Shown here piece after piece: positions 42,018 through 52,600 of a DNA stretch of 64,000 nucleotides. Source of the stretch: Varroa destructor (Eukaryota > Arthropoda > Arachnida > Mesostigmata > Varroidae); contig NW_019211459.1 in the NCBI RefSeq assembly GCF_002443255.2, positions 24,047,290-24,111,289 of the forward strand. The letters run 5' to 3'. Made by a program: the position numbers and the translations under genes. Positions within the stretch are counted from its first letter, which is position 1, and each line of letters opens with the position of its first letter. Below the pieces are notes generated by a model that worked only from the letters and a program-made list of their open reading frames with translations, made no database searches and had not been told where the DNA came from.

Positions 42018-43349
42018 CAAATAACAGGGGTCCCACCTCCAATGAAACGATGAAGGACCGCAAGATCATGAGTTCATTACTACAAAAAATAATAGCGCTG
42101 GCACACTATAATGATCGACAGTGATTAATTTATATAAAGATAACCATCATGAGAAAAAATTTCTGAGCTTACAAGCATATGACTTACCGAAAAAAAAAAA
42201 AGAACGATATTTACTAATCATTGAGACGTTACAGAATGATCTCGGTCCTAACCTAGAACACCTCCTGTACACCTTTTGACTTTTGTCGGGCTGAATTAAC
42301 CAATACGTAAAAAAGCTCCTAGTTTTAGTATTAAGTATAGATTTTCCATCGACACAATTGCGGAAGTTAATCATGAGTCTTACGATCAGATCAATTACAC
42401 ACTGTTCTAACCAAAAGCTTCCAGGTTTGCCACTATAGCGGGTCAACGCGAACGTGTTTACCTACTGAAATACAGGTAAGATGACAGGTAAAGTAACCTA
42501 AGCTAAAAGCTCGATGCAGACACATTTCGTTTTGTGGCGGGTATCAGCTTCTGCAACAATGCTTAACTAAGACACTCATAACAGACACGAAGACTTCGAA
42601 TGTTTCTTGGGCTTGTCGTCGCACCTTCACTACTCTGTCGGATCTGCTATGCTTCGGTTGAATGAATGCTGGACGCGCTCCACAACGTTAAATAAGAACG
42701 ATTTTGCTCACTCTTCTGCCTAAGACACTCTAAGTATTAGCTCTCAATTTTTTCTAATAACCAGCTGCTACCCTGACTAGGCGATTGACGCTGCCATCGA
42801 CGCTCGATCAGTTCGCCTTGGCGTTACGCCGTTGCCGCTGCGCGTGTCTGAAGTCGGAGAATTGAATATTTAGATGCATAAGCTCGGCCGTTTGTTTGTT
42901 ACTTGCTCCTATGGACTGTATAGGGGTGTGAATTGAGCGAAAAACCGGTCCGAAACGCCTCGTACTGCCATCAGCGATGCTAGAGCAGCGACAGGTGTTA
43001 ATAATACGATGATCAATAGGAGAATTGTCTTTTTGCCACTGCCCTGCAAGGCCTAGTCGTCGATTTTTGCTCTCCTATAGAAATTCTTCACATATTAGAA
43101 ATCGTAAAAAGAGTATGTTATTAAGTAAACTTACCCTTCCCTAGTTTCTTCCTTTTTCTAGCCTTCCTGCTTTGTGAGCCTAACGGTACGACAAGCAGAT
43201 TATTACGAACGAAGTAAACCCAGTGCTTGTGGGTACTGTAGTCTTGGAAGTATGCTCAAAAATCGATAACGGAAGCCGGACGGTTGAAAATCAGGTTTTT
43301 AGGTCTGCAAGTCAGGAATTGGTTCTGGTCTAAGTAACTGGTTTTTTGA

Positions 43350-43430
43350 CAGCACAAAACGAGCCGTGTGTCTACCCCCCAGTCTCGAACCCAGACAACA
43401 AAAAGCAAGCACGTCACTACTAGGCAACGT
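43350..43430 (-). mobile_element. Possible SINE-like element, copy D (internally deleted)
   Basis: Minus strand carries TTGCCTAGTAG (43417-43427, A-box-like), then GGGTTCGAGAC (43382-43392, B-box-like). Further on comes GTTTTGTGCT, corresponding to GTTTCGTGCT of copy B. The gap between boxes is about 20 bp shorter than in copy B. Confidence 0.42.
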
Positions 43431-44249
43431 TTGACCCATGCTAGCCGTATTCTCTAAGCTTGCGCTATGCGGTTTCCGGTAAAAGAAACACAGTTATGTG
43501 CCAATGGAGATTCAAGATCGGTCTAGAGTCCTTGCTGCCATATTGCCCAGCCACTGAGTAATCTTTTTTACACGCAAGCAAAGGCGTAAAAGATTAGAAC
43601 AATAACTCCATCGTTCAGAACTTGATGGATTTCTGATCTGCAGCCCGATGAGAGAAACTTTCAGACAGTCTACGCCGAAATACATAATTGCTTATTTGGT
43701 TTCATAATGAAACAAGCTCATATGCTTTTCCTTCGAAATGTTATCTTTTCGTTATTCTTGACAATTTATTTCGTTGTTTTCGTGTTTTTTTTCCTCTTGT
43801 ATAAGTGTATTCTCTGTGCACTTTTATCTATTATATATATATATATATCTACATCTGTCAAGTATTTTTATCCCACACATATAGTCAAAACGTAAGAGCA
43901 GTAAAGAGATGCCATGCCGCCTTTCGCGATGGTTGCAAACTGTCGAACCGGCCTGACGAGGAGACCTGGTTACATGTCCTTTAAAATGACCTCGAACTTC
44001 CTACGACAGATATAAAATAATGCGTCCGCCAAGCCTCCTAGACCACAAGTAGCCATCTTACTTGAAAAAAGAAAAGAAGAAATCTAGCCGGGGCGCCTTT
44101 CACCGGTATTGGAAAAGAACGGGATGGAAACAATGAGATGATAAATTGACACAGTGGAAATGTGCCAAATTATACATATCGAAACTTCGTATAGTAGAGC
44201 CAGCTTATCGGCCGGACTGATCGTGGTTAATGGTCACAGAGCTTAATTG

Positions 44250-44264
44250 CCCCCCCCCCCCCCC
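44250..44264. repeat. Poly-C run (15)
   Basis: Fifteen consecutive C in AT-rich DNA. Confidence 0.97.
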
Positions 44265-44649
44265 GTTATGTAGAGTACATGTGAAACTAAGAGGGGAGGG
44301 AGGTTCGCTAAGTCACTCTAGTATATCCGCATACTGCAAAGATAGAGGGCAGAGAACTTTCTGTAGCAGGTGATACGTGTATGACTCATAGACAAGATGC
44401 GTTTGACACATGTCTGGACATTACGCCCACGAACATTTGGAAAAATAATAAAATTAGACGATGTCATTGTATTCCTACACTTCCGTATTGAACCATTAAG
44501 GAACTGCTAAGGAAAAAACCTTCACAGACCAGTGCACGTATAAGCTTGACGATATTTCTACAGATTGTAGCCCATTTCCGTGGTAGCAGATTAATATGGC
44601 GAGTAAGTAAAACGGGAGCTTCGAAAAGCTCCAGGCCCACTCCCCGCAC

Positions 44650-44658
44650 TCAAGGTCG
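44650..44658 (+). promoter_or_regulatory. FTZ-F1-type consensus site
   Basis: TCAAGGTCG matches the nuclear-receptor FTZ-F1 consensus YCAAGGYCR exactly, 1.4 kb upstream of the CYP315A1 start. FTZ-F1 is a known regulator of Halloween P450 genes in Drosophila. A 9-mer this degenerate should occur several times in 64 kb (another lies near 19,168), so position alone is weak support. Confidence 0.2.
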
Positions 44659-44908
44659 TACCTGCCTCATTTATCGCGTCGCTGACTTAATTCATTATTA
44701 TTTATACTAATTATTTACTTTGCATGAGAGATTTTTGCAAGTACAACTTGGACTATTCGTGGACATAGTCAAGCGGATTTGCTTGTCCGATACGCCGCTC
44801 CCCTGGACATGATTTGGTGTTTTTACCGTCCCCAAAAACATATGGTACGCTGGGCTCAGTTGGCGTTAGCGCTGCTATCGCAAGAGTGACTCCGATAATG
44901 CGGTGTAC

Positions 44909-45235
44909 CTAAATAGTGCATTCGACTACCGCTCGAATGCTGGCATTTTCTCGGTGCGGCCGAAACAGCTGTAGCTGCCACAGTGGTGGCGACGAGGTGA
45001 CTTTGCAGGAACTGGCGTCGGCGTGCCCTCGTCTGTCTATGACTGGGTGTTCTTCTGGCCTTCGTGTGCGCTTGTCCGCGTTCGGGCCTGCTGCTTCGGC
45101 GACTGCTAATTCGGCTCTGGTCACCAGGCGCTTGCTGGCGAGCTGGATGCCGACTTGCGGAGGAGCGACGAGCTGTTTCGCCGGCGAGGAGGATACCAGG
45201 CTCCACCTACCTCTCGCCCCATCTGCCAAAGGCAT
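44909..45235 (-). CDS. Candidate ORF, 108 aa, divergent to CYP315A1
   Basis: ATG-started frame on the minus strand inside a GC-rich, CpG-containing block 0.8 kb upstream of CYP315A1. The product is rich in Ala, Arg, Ser and Pro, with a basic middle, no signal peptide or membrane segment and no family I recognise. It might be a first exon of a head-to-head neighbour. The same block is also open in other frames on both strands (112 codons plus, 116 minus), which is what GC-rich non-coding DNA does, so the call is weak. Confidence 0.2.
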   Translation of the reverse strand: MPLADGARGRWSLVSSSPAKQLVAPPQVGIQLASKRLVTRAELAVAEAAGPNADKRTRRPEEHPVIDRRGHADASSCKVTSSPPLWQLQLFRPHRENASIRAVVECTI

Positions 45236-45354
45236 GTGCCCGCTGCCGATTTAACAGAGAGACGAGCCGAGGTGCCATGCAGTTGATGTTACTTGTCAGC
45301 CGCAGTGTAAAGTCGGCTCTATTTCTTTCCGAGTAGTATTAGTAGAGAACAAGC

Positions 45355-45795
45355 AATTGTAGTACTGAAAAATTAAGTTTTTTTTTTCTTCGCCGCAGAA
45401 CAGTGCGTGTACAACGGCAGTAATTGTGACCCTATATGTATATATACATATGTATGTATACGTATGCATCATCTTCGACTAGTAGAAAACGAAAATTGAG
45501 ATAGGACGCGCGTCTGCTAAGCACCTAAAAACGAGAAAGGCAGGCCATAGGACAGAAACCTCCATCCTCATAGTACAAACGTAGAAGACGAAGAAAAAGT
45601 TTAAACGAAGCGTTTCTGTCCCGTTGAGCACATCGTTGTCAATGCTACTTTAGTCAAAACATTTAGCGGACGGCAGATCTGGAGGTCGAGCTTCGCTAAC
45701 CCACCTGTAGCCTGGATGACCATCCCGCTCTTAGACGCTTTTAGTTAGCACCGTGTTAACTGCAATTTAACAACAACAACAACAACAACAACAGC

Positions 45796-45833
<38 letters not shown>

Positions 45834-46074
45834 GAGCCACATCGCCAACAACATCAACTACTATGTTGGTTATTAACTAACAAATCCTTATGGACTTCAT
45901 CATTATTGGTGTGGTTCAGTTCCTTTTGTCCTTATTAGTCCAACAAACTGTTCCTACATGAACAGTTTTCTTTTTTCTTTATACGAAGTGTAACGTGTCT
46001 GTCTATCAGTCTGAAATAGTACGTACGCCCTCCTCTCGTGACGAGCAAGAACTTCACCGATAGTTTCAATCAAG
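45355..46074 (+). promoter_or_regulatory. Likely 5' flank / 5' UTR of CYP315A1
   Basis: Sequence just upstream of the start codon, below the GC-rich block that ends near 45,350. It holds an AAC trinucleotide run (45769-45833) and an AT-rich palindromic stretch (about 45433-45468). No convincing TATA box or initiator can be placed by eye. A pyrimidine tract ending in CGCCGCAG near 45,400 could be an acceptor for an untranslated first exon further upstream, but this is only a possibility. Confidence 0.3.
45769..45833. repeat. (AAC)n microsatellite upstream of CYP315A1
   Basis: About 65 bp of AAC with one AGC interruption, 240 bp before the start codon. Confidence 0.97.
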
Positions 46075-46553
46075 ATGCTCTCAAATGTAAAGGCGCTCCT
46101 CGAGGTTGGCCATTTGATCGCACGCTGGGCTGCGTCTAGTGCATTGTCAACAGCAGATAGCAACGCCATATCAGCATGCCCCTTCCACGCTTTGTGGGCC
46201 AAAAGAAAGCCGGAGAAGGGAAATCAGGCTGACCTTCCCGGGGTGTCCAACCGTGAAACACATCCGTTCGAAGAACTGCCAGCACCTCGAGCACTGCCCT
46301 TAATAGGCACCACTCTAGACGTGATCAGGTTTGGGGGTGCGCCACGCATCCATGAGTACTGTGATCACCGCCATAAGCAGCTAGGGCCAATATATACTGA
46401 GAAGTTAGGGGATGTCGAAAGTGTTTTCGTCGCCGATTCCGGACTCATTCAACAGGTGTACGCCAATGAGGGCAAGTACCCCCAACACATGGTGCCGGAG
46501 GCTTGGACGATTTACAATGAGAAAAAAGGCATCAAACGCGGCTTATTCTTCAT
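46075..46553 (+). CDS. CYP315A1 (sad): CYP315A1 exon 1 (residues 1-159 and two bases of codon 160)
   Basis: ATG at 46075 has A at -3 and G at -1, and is preceded in frame by TGA at 46039. The exon holds the putative mitochondrial presequence (K6, R17, K43, R44 and K45 among hydrophobic and small residues), the hinge LPAPRALPLIGTT and the GGAPRIHEYCDHRHKQLGPI block. It ends with FF and the first two bases of an ATG codon at donor AT|GTGAGT. If intron 1 were retained, the next codon would be TGA, so unspliced RNA would stop at residue 160. Confidence 0.92.
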
Positions 46554-46664
46554 GTGAGTACCACGCACGTAGTTAGATAACAATCGTAAAAATATGCTGT
46601 GTGAGTGATGCTTGAGATCTTGTTGTAGGTATTGTTGATTAGTGACAAGGAAAGGAAAGCTATT

Positions 46665-46695
<31 letters not shown>

Positions 46696-49600
46696 ACTTT
46701 CTATTCGGAAAAAGTATCCGGGTATTCGCTATCAAGGTGGAGGTCGGGCACAGATTAAGCCATCCAATGGGATCAGCTGAGGTCTTGCAAGATGGTTTGC
46801 GAGAAGATAGATAGGACGAAGAATCCTGTCTGTTAAGTGTCTGTAGCGAAGAATTAGGTGCCTGTTTTGTTCATACACAAACATGAAGTATCATGCGTGG
46901 AACTGCTAGGAACGATAAACACGTGATACTTCATCAGGAACCGATTGCGGTAAAATCCGTACCTGGTTAGTAACTGTCTCGGTTCAGTATGGTCCGTCAA
47001 CAGTTTCTAAACGTGTAGTTCGCGTGTTCCGCAAAAGCAATTGTAAAATGTGATGTCTAAATGGCCTTCAGAAGTTTCAGTGCCTTGTTAACAATGAATT
47101 CTAGCTCTACCAACAAGTTCGCATCTACACTTATATAAGTTTATGATGAAGTATAGCTATATATTCACGTTAAAGCAGTCCCTATAAACAATCACTAGTC
47201 TTCGTTTTCTTTCTTTCCAGAAAGAATCGCTGATATTGTCCACAATTGCATCGAAACGTTACATTATGTATTTTCGTTTTATCAGTCCTAACCCGCTCCG
47301 TGTGGCATATGACCTGTAACATTACAACGTCACATTCACTGCTGACAAACGACAAAAGGGCCAATACTTCGTAGGGAAGTTCCGCCGCACAAATACGCGC
47401 CGCTACACAATATAGGGGATTCGGCCTTTTGAACATCGCCTTTTCATCTTGGCCGCTGTGTGGTCTGTGTACTGGCCTGTGTGTTCCTCAACTGCTGCGG
47501 CGATTCGTCCCGCCCCGTCACAGGTCCTTTAGCCGGGCCTAATAGCTAGTAACGGCCGCTGTAGACAAACACATCTATGGCCGGGGTTCGTGGTCATAGC
47601 ATACTTCCTAGAAGATGTTCACCCAGCAATAATGCATAGATGCAGAAAAAGAAAATCTGCCGGCCACCGCGACGTTCGTAAAGGCAAAACGCCGCAGTCG
47701 TAATAGTCCAGCTGGTGATGGCGGTAATTGCTGTTGCCACTGCTGCCGCTGGATTACTACGTTTTTGGCGTTGCATTGGCCGTCCGTCGCATTCGGTCCA
47801 TCAGTAAACGGCCCCCGGGAAGATGAGCCGTTGGGGCTAGGTAGTCATTCCTCGTTGCCGCCTGGGCGAAGGCGGCGCCGGTATGAGCTCCCCCAAGCCA
47901 CACTTGCAGTAGGCGAATTATTTGCCGAAGTAGACTTGAGCCTTCGGCAGGCGCTGCGGTAGCTACTGTTGCAGCTGAGCGGGAACCGCAGGCCGATTGT
48001 TGATCATGTGATGATTTTTCATATCACTGTCCTTTTTTCTACTTCGATTACCTGATTTCGGGTCCATGGTTTGTCATTTATTGAACATGTTGTTGCTTGT
48101 TCTTTTAAACCGCTATGGTAGATAGCATCCGTTGTTGTTGTCGTCATCGCTGATTCTCGTTGCAGTAGCCAGCCAGCCAGCCAGCCAGCCAGCCAACTTC
48201 TTGTAGGCGCACCCGATGCCCCGCTAGGACCGGCTATAGCACCGGCTGCCCCGGTGGCAGGCGCATATGAGTGGTCTGTCTGTTTGGCCGCATTGACGTG
48301 TTTTCATGAGGGTGTGAATGTGCAGCGGTGGCCTAACAGAAGTGGCGAATCACGATAGCACTGGTGACGGGGTGATGGCGGCTGTCTGCCTGTTGTTAGT
48401 ATTGACGGAGGGTTTGCGACGTTTCGGCTTGTGTTAATTGTGTTGTATCGGCAATGTTTTTGCGATTTGCTGCGATATGTTCATTGCAACGGAAGAGTGC
48501 CTCTTGCCATTTCTCTACTGTGATGGCGGCAGCAGCAGAGGCAGATAGGTTAGTTATTGCTGCGCCTGGGTGCAGATGCAGCGTCGTGCGGGCCGGTGCT
48601 TCAGTGTGGTTATTGTAGCAGCAGCTGCGGTCGCGGCTATAGTCTGGTATAGGGCTGGGAGCCAGATTTCCTAGCGACGGTTCCAAGACGCCTAACGCGA
48701 TCCATAGGCCCAACCCGGTTCGCCAGGGCAATCCACAACACAGAGACGGTAACAAAGCGATCAGCGTACATCGGCGACGCTTGTCCGTAAGGGGCGACTG
48801 TGTCCGTTTAGCTGACTATCATAGTGATATGGCCAATTGGCTATATCATCTAATTGTAATAAACAAGAGACGTTGTTTACAGCCCCGACGAAAAACTCCA
48901 AGGGGCAACAAAAAGAACAGTTGCTTATTTACTCTACGACGACGGTGGCTATGATTTAAAAAAAAAACTACTTGTTAGGATACCCCTCGCCAATCCTTCC
49001 CCCAAGCGGGAGAAACAGTTGCAAGCGGAGGGCGATAATACGTACACGCGGGACATTCTATATTAATAAAATGACAAAATACTACTTTTACCAGTGGTAG
49101 TTAACTAGAAATGTCAATAATAACTACTAAAGAGGAAGTAGTAGGTAGAAGTTGTTGCCGCTTGACAACCAGGCACAGCTGCTTGACAAAGCTGAATTAT
49201 TGGCTCATGTTAATAAGATATGGAGTTATAGTCCGAATAACCCATCAAGCGATTATAATTGCTAACAAAGCTAGCAATCATACGGTAATATAGCTTGCAT
49301 ATAAGCGAAAGCAAAACTGAATAACGTAAACGTTTAGCCACTAGTAAATATGTCGATTAACTGGACACATTTGGTAAATCGATTGAAACTGTTCCAACAT
49401 GACAGCTGAAATACAAATGATTACGGACGGTACGATGAGAGACGAATTCTGCTTTCCTATGCGTAATACCTGCGTAGTAACACATCGGGGGCTTCATATA
49501 TTAAGATACGCAGCTTGCGTAAGGGTCTGTGGCAATCAATATAGACCTCTTTTCTTTACTTCAAGCTTCACTATTAGTGTCCGCCCGCAGCGCACTTGAT

Positions 49601-52600
49601 TCTTTTGTCTATTAACGTACGTAGCTAAAAAACCGTTTACATACACGGGAGACTTCAAATCAAACAGTTAGTTAATTACTCGTTTGTTCCGAGGCTCGTG
49701 CTTCTCTAAGGGCACGATAACATTTTAGTTCGAGACGTAACCGATGGAAAACCCTGATCATTTCATCAAATACGTGAAACAGCAAGACTCTGTAGTCGAT
49801 ATGCTGAATGCTAAGTGCTAGGTCATAGCTTCGCGCCGGATTGCCGACGGTTTGAACCAATTGGTGCGGTTTTCCAGTTAATGATGATAGAATATTGAAA
49901 GCCAGCAGAAGCATCCGTTAAACCCTCGAGTCAATGAGGTTAACAGAGGGTTGAAAGGCCTGACTCGAAAGTTCGTTAATTCGCCTGTGTCGAACACCGA
50001 TGCAACTTCGGCTATCGAGCACTGCTGAAGACAGGAACTGGGCACCCAAAGACTTCATTAGAGCGAACCCCTTTCCTAGTACAATGAAGTGCGGGTACAC
50101 GGAAAACTTAAGTTGTTCATTTCAACGTTGGATTTGCCCACCTAATCAGTATCTAGTCGCTCAATTCATAGTTAAGCCTGATCTTGTCGAAAAAGTGTCT
50201 ATGGCCGGATCGGATCAGCGGCGCGTTTCCGTGGAACAGAAATTTAGGTAGAGATTATTGTGAAGTTTTTTAGTTACAAACTTGAATTCTTTACAGGGAA
50301 GGACCCGAGTGGCAGGAATGCAGGAGGGCACTTAACAACGTATTTCTTCGGCCTAAAACAGTTTCCGATCATGTGCCCGTATTCAACGAGGTGATTGGAG
50401 ATATGGTGTCCCGTTGGGGCAACATTTCCGCTGATAATAATGGCTACCTGAATAATCTCGAACGTGAACTTTATACCTGGTCCATTGAATGTAAGTTGAA
50501 ACGAATAGAATTTCTTAAAGCAACGCTCCCTTTGATTTGTGTAACGCGCCACCAAGCTGTACAAGACAAAGCCCTATAAATACGTTACCTTAGAACGTAA
50601 ACGTCTCGTCTTAGATAAACCTCACTTTCGAAGAGTCTCTGCCCCCTAGTCAACTGAGGTATGTCTTTGAATAAGTCGCTTATTAATCACACTGCGTTAG
50701 TTAACTAACTCTCCTCTTTCATGTCTAACGGCACTTAATTTCCTGTTCTTTGAAATACGAAGCTTTGGGAGCGATGATCTTTGGCCGTCGTCTGGGATGC
50801 ATCTCAACGGCTCAGCATAATACCGAAACTGAAGCTTCGGTGCGTCCGGAATCGATTCACGAATTTGTGAGTTGTGTACAGCAAATATTCGCCGAGTCAG
50901 CCAAAATGACGACAGTTTCACCTAAGTTGGCCAGTGTCCTTCGTTTGCCCATGTGGAGGAACTTCGAGAGAGCAGCTGGACGTGCGCTTGAATTAGGTGA
51001 GTTGTTTGTAGCCAAGCGCATCACTCTTCACACATGCACACACGCACATGCGCACATATGCACACATGACAGAAAGCTACTGCGCCATGCTCAGAGATAT
51101 AGAAAAGGTAAACTGATGCGCGGATACTGACGTTTATCTGCAAGATGACCATTTGACGAATCATAAGAGACGCTCATGGTAAATGTATATATTCGTAGCA
51201 CATGTTATATCATGCCCAAAATTCTACAGTGCGAAGCTTCCGCTAAAGAAATTACTTAGAAATTATCAAAAAAAAAGAGATGAGAAGGTTAAAAATCACT
51301 GAAAGTTGCATAGCTCTACGACTAGCACCACTAGGTTATGATGATATTCATTTGACAACGGACGCAGCTCACTCTTTCTAAAGTGAGTGGTCTGCTATTA
51401 GCCACCTACGAAGAAAGGTTCCCAGGATGGAAGAAACTGGACCGTTGCAGCAAAGTGACTGTGATTCTGGCTGGCCCGTCCGACCCATGACCGCCCGTTA
51501 TGTCTGTTTCGCTTTTGCTCTAGGTCATTGCGACTGTACGGTGAACATTCAGGTCTATCAGGCCATATGTCCACTCCATACGAGCCTAGCCTTTTTAAGT
51601 TTCGGCCCGCTAGACGGCCCCGCGAGTCCGCTATTCGAATCGGCGACACCGGCGATTACTATACTCAGAGCCCAGAACCTTCCGCCTTCGGATTCGGCCT
51701 TGAGCGTCGACTCGACCACCAGCCATTTTCTGCTCCTTGTGCGAATCGCCGGTTGAAGCAGACGCAGCGAGCCCCGTCTGTTTTGGCCGCATCCTGGCTT
51801 CGGAATGGAACTCGATCCACTTTGGACAGACCAATAATTGATACACACGTTGTTGTAGTAGTAGCAGCAGCAGCAGCAGCAGCAATAGTAGTAATATTCG
51901 ACTGGATCGTCGTAGTCAACTAAGCCGCTCGACAACTCTGGTCTGTAGTCGGCCCCCCTTCGCTCTTCTCCTACTGATTCGTCGTCATCTCCGCCATGGC
52001 CATTATCATTAATAGCATCGGCAGCATCGCTACAAGTACCATTATTTCATCAACATAATTTTCATCTTTTCCTTTCGAACTTCATCGTCATCATTCGTCT
52101 TTATCTTATATTCTTCTAGGCGGCCACTTTTGCTTCTGCATCCAGCCACCGACAGGCGTCGCAGCAGTACTGTTTCTGCAGAACCGTGTTCGGTATATAT
52201 TTGTTTGTCCATCCGTTCATCTGTCTGATGGAGCTAAGTCTGCACTGCTTTGCTTACCAGGCCCCTGCTGCTGTTACCAACGGCGATAACAGCAAGCAGT
52301 TGAGTGATGGTGGTGATGGCAAGCCGATTATGGCCAGCTCTGCTGATGCTGGTAGATGTGGCAGCGGCAGCAACGCCTGCTGTCGCCACAACGTTCCAGT
52401 GACGCACTGCAGCATCAGTGATCTTCATCGCGAGTGACCGCTCCCCCAGTGGGCACGCCGGGCCACTTCCGGCTATCAAACCGCAATACCACCACCACCA
52501 CCACCACCAGCCACATCGTCTTCGCTTTGTCAAATCTGATGCGCGGCGAACGGCGTCTCGCAGCCGCTGCGGCCGTGGCGACCGCTCAGCGGGGTGCCAG

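Larger units (their letters stand above)
36500..43349. other. Intergenic, with a GC-rich repeat block at 37.7-39.0 kb
   Basis: The GC-rich block holds GGC/G-run, CAG/AAC and CG-alternating tracts and overlapping frames of 142-157 codons on both strands, one a repeat-derived polyleucine. A frame at 40212-40568 (+) is open for 118 codons with a CTTTCAG acceptor-like site at its start, but has no early ATG and no homology. Confidence 0.5.
43431..44850. other. Intergenic, AT-rich
   Basis: Poly-C run and an FTZ-F1-like site only. Confidence 0.55.
46554..50296 (+). other. CYP315A1 intron 1 (3.7 kb)
   Basis: GT-AG intron. Contents: an AT dinucleotide run (46670-46695), a stem-loop at 46883-46934, a GC-richer block at about 47.4-48.8 kb with a GCCA tetranucleotide run (48168-48195), and a near-palindrome at 48826-48847. 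Open frames in the GC-rich block (65 codons + strand, 119 codons - strand) overlap each other and match no family I know; I treat them as non-coding. Confidence 0.85.
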
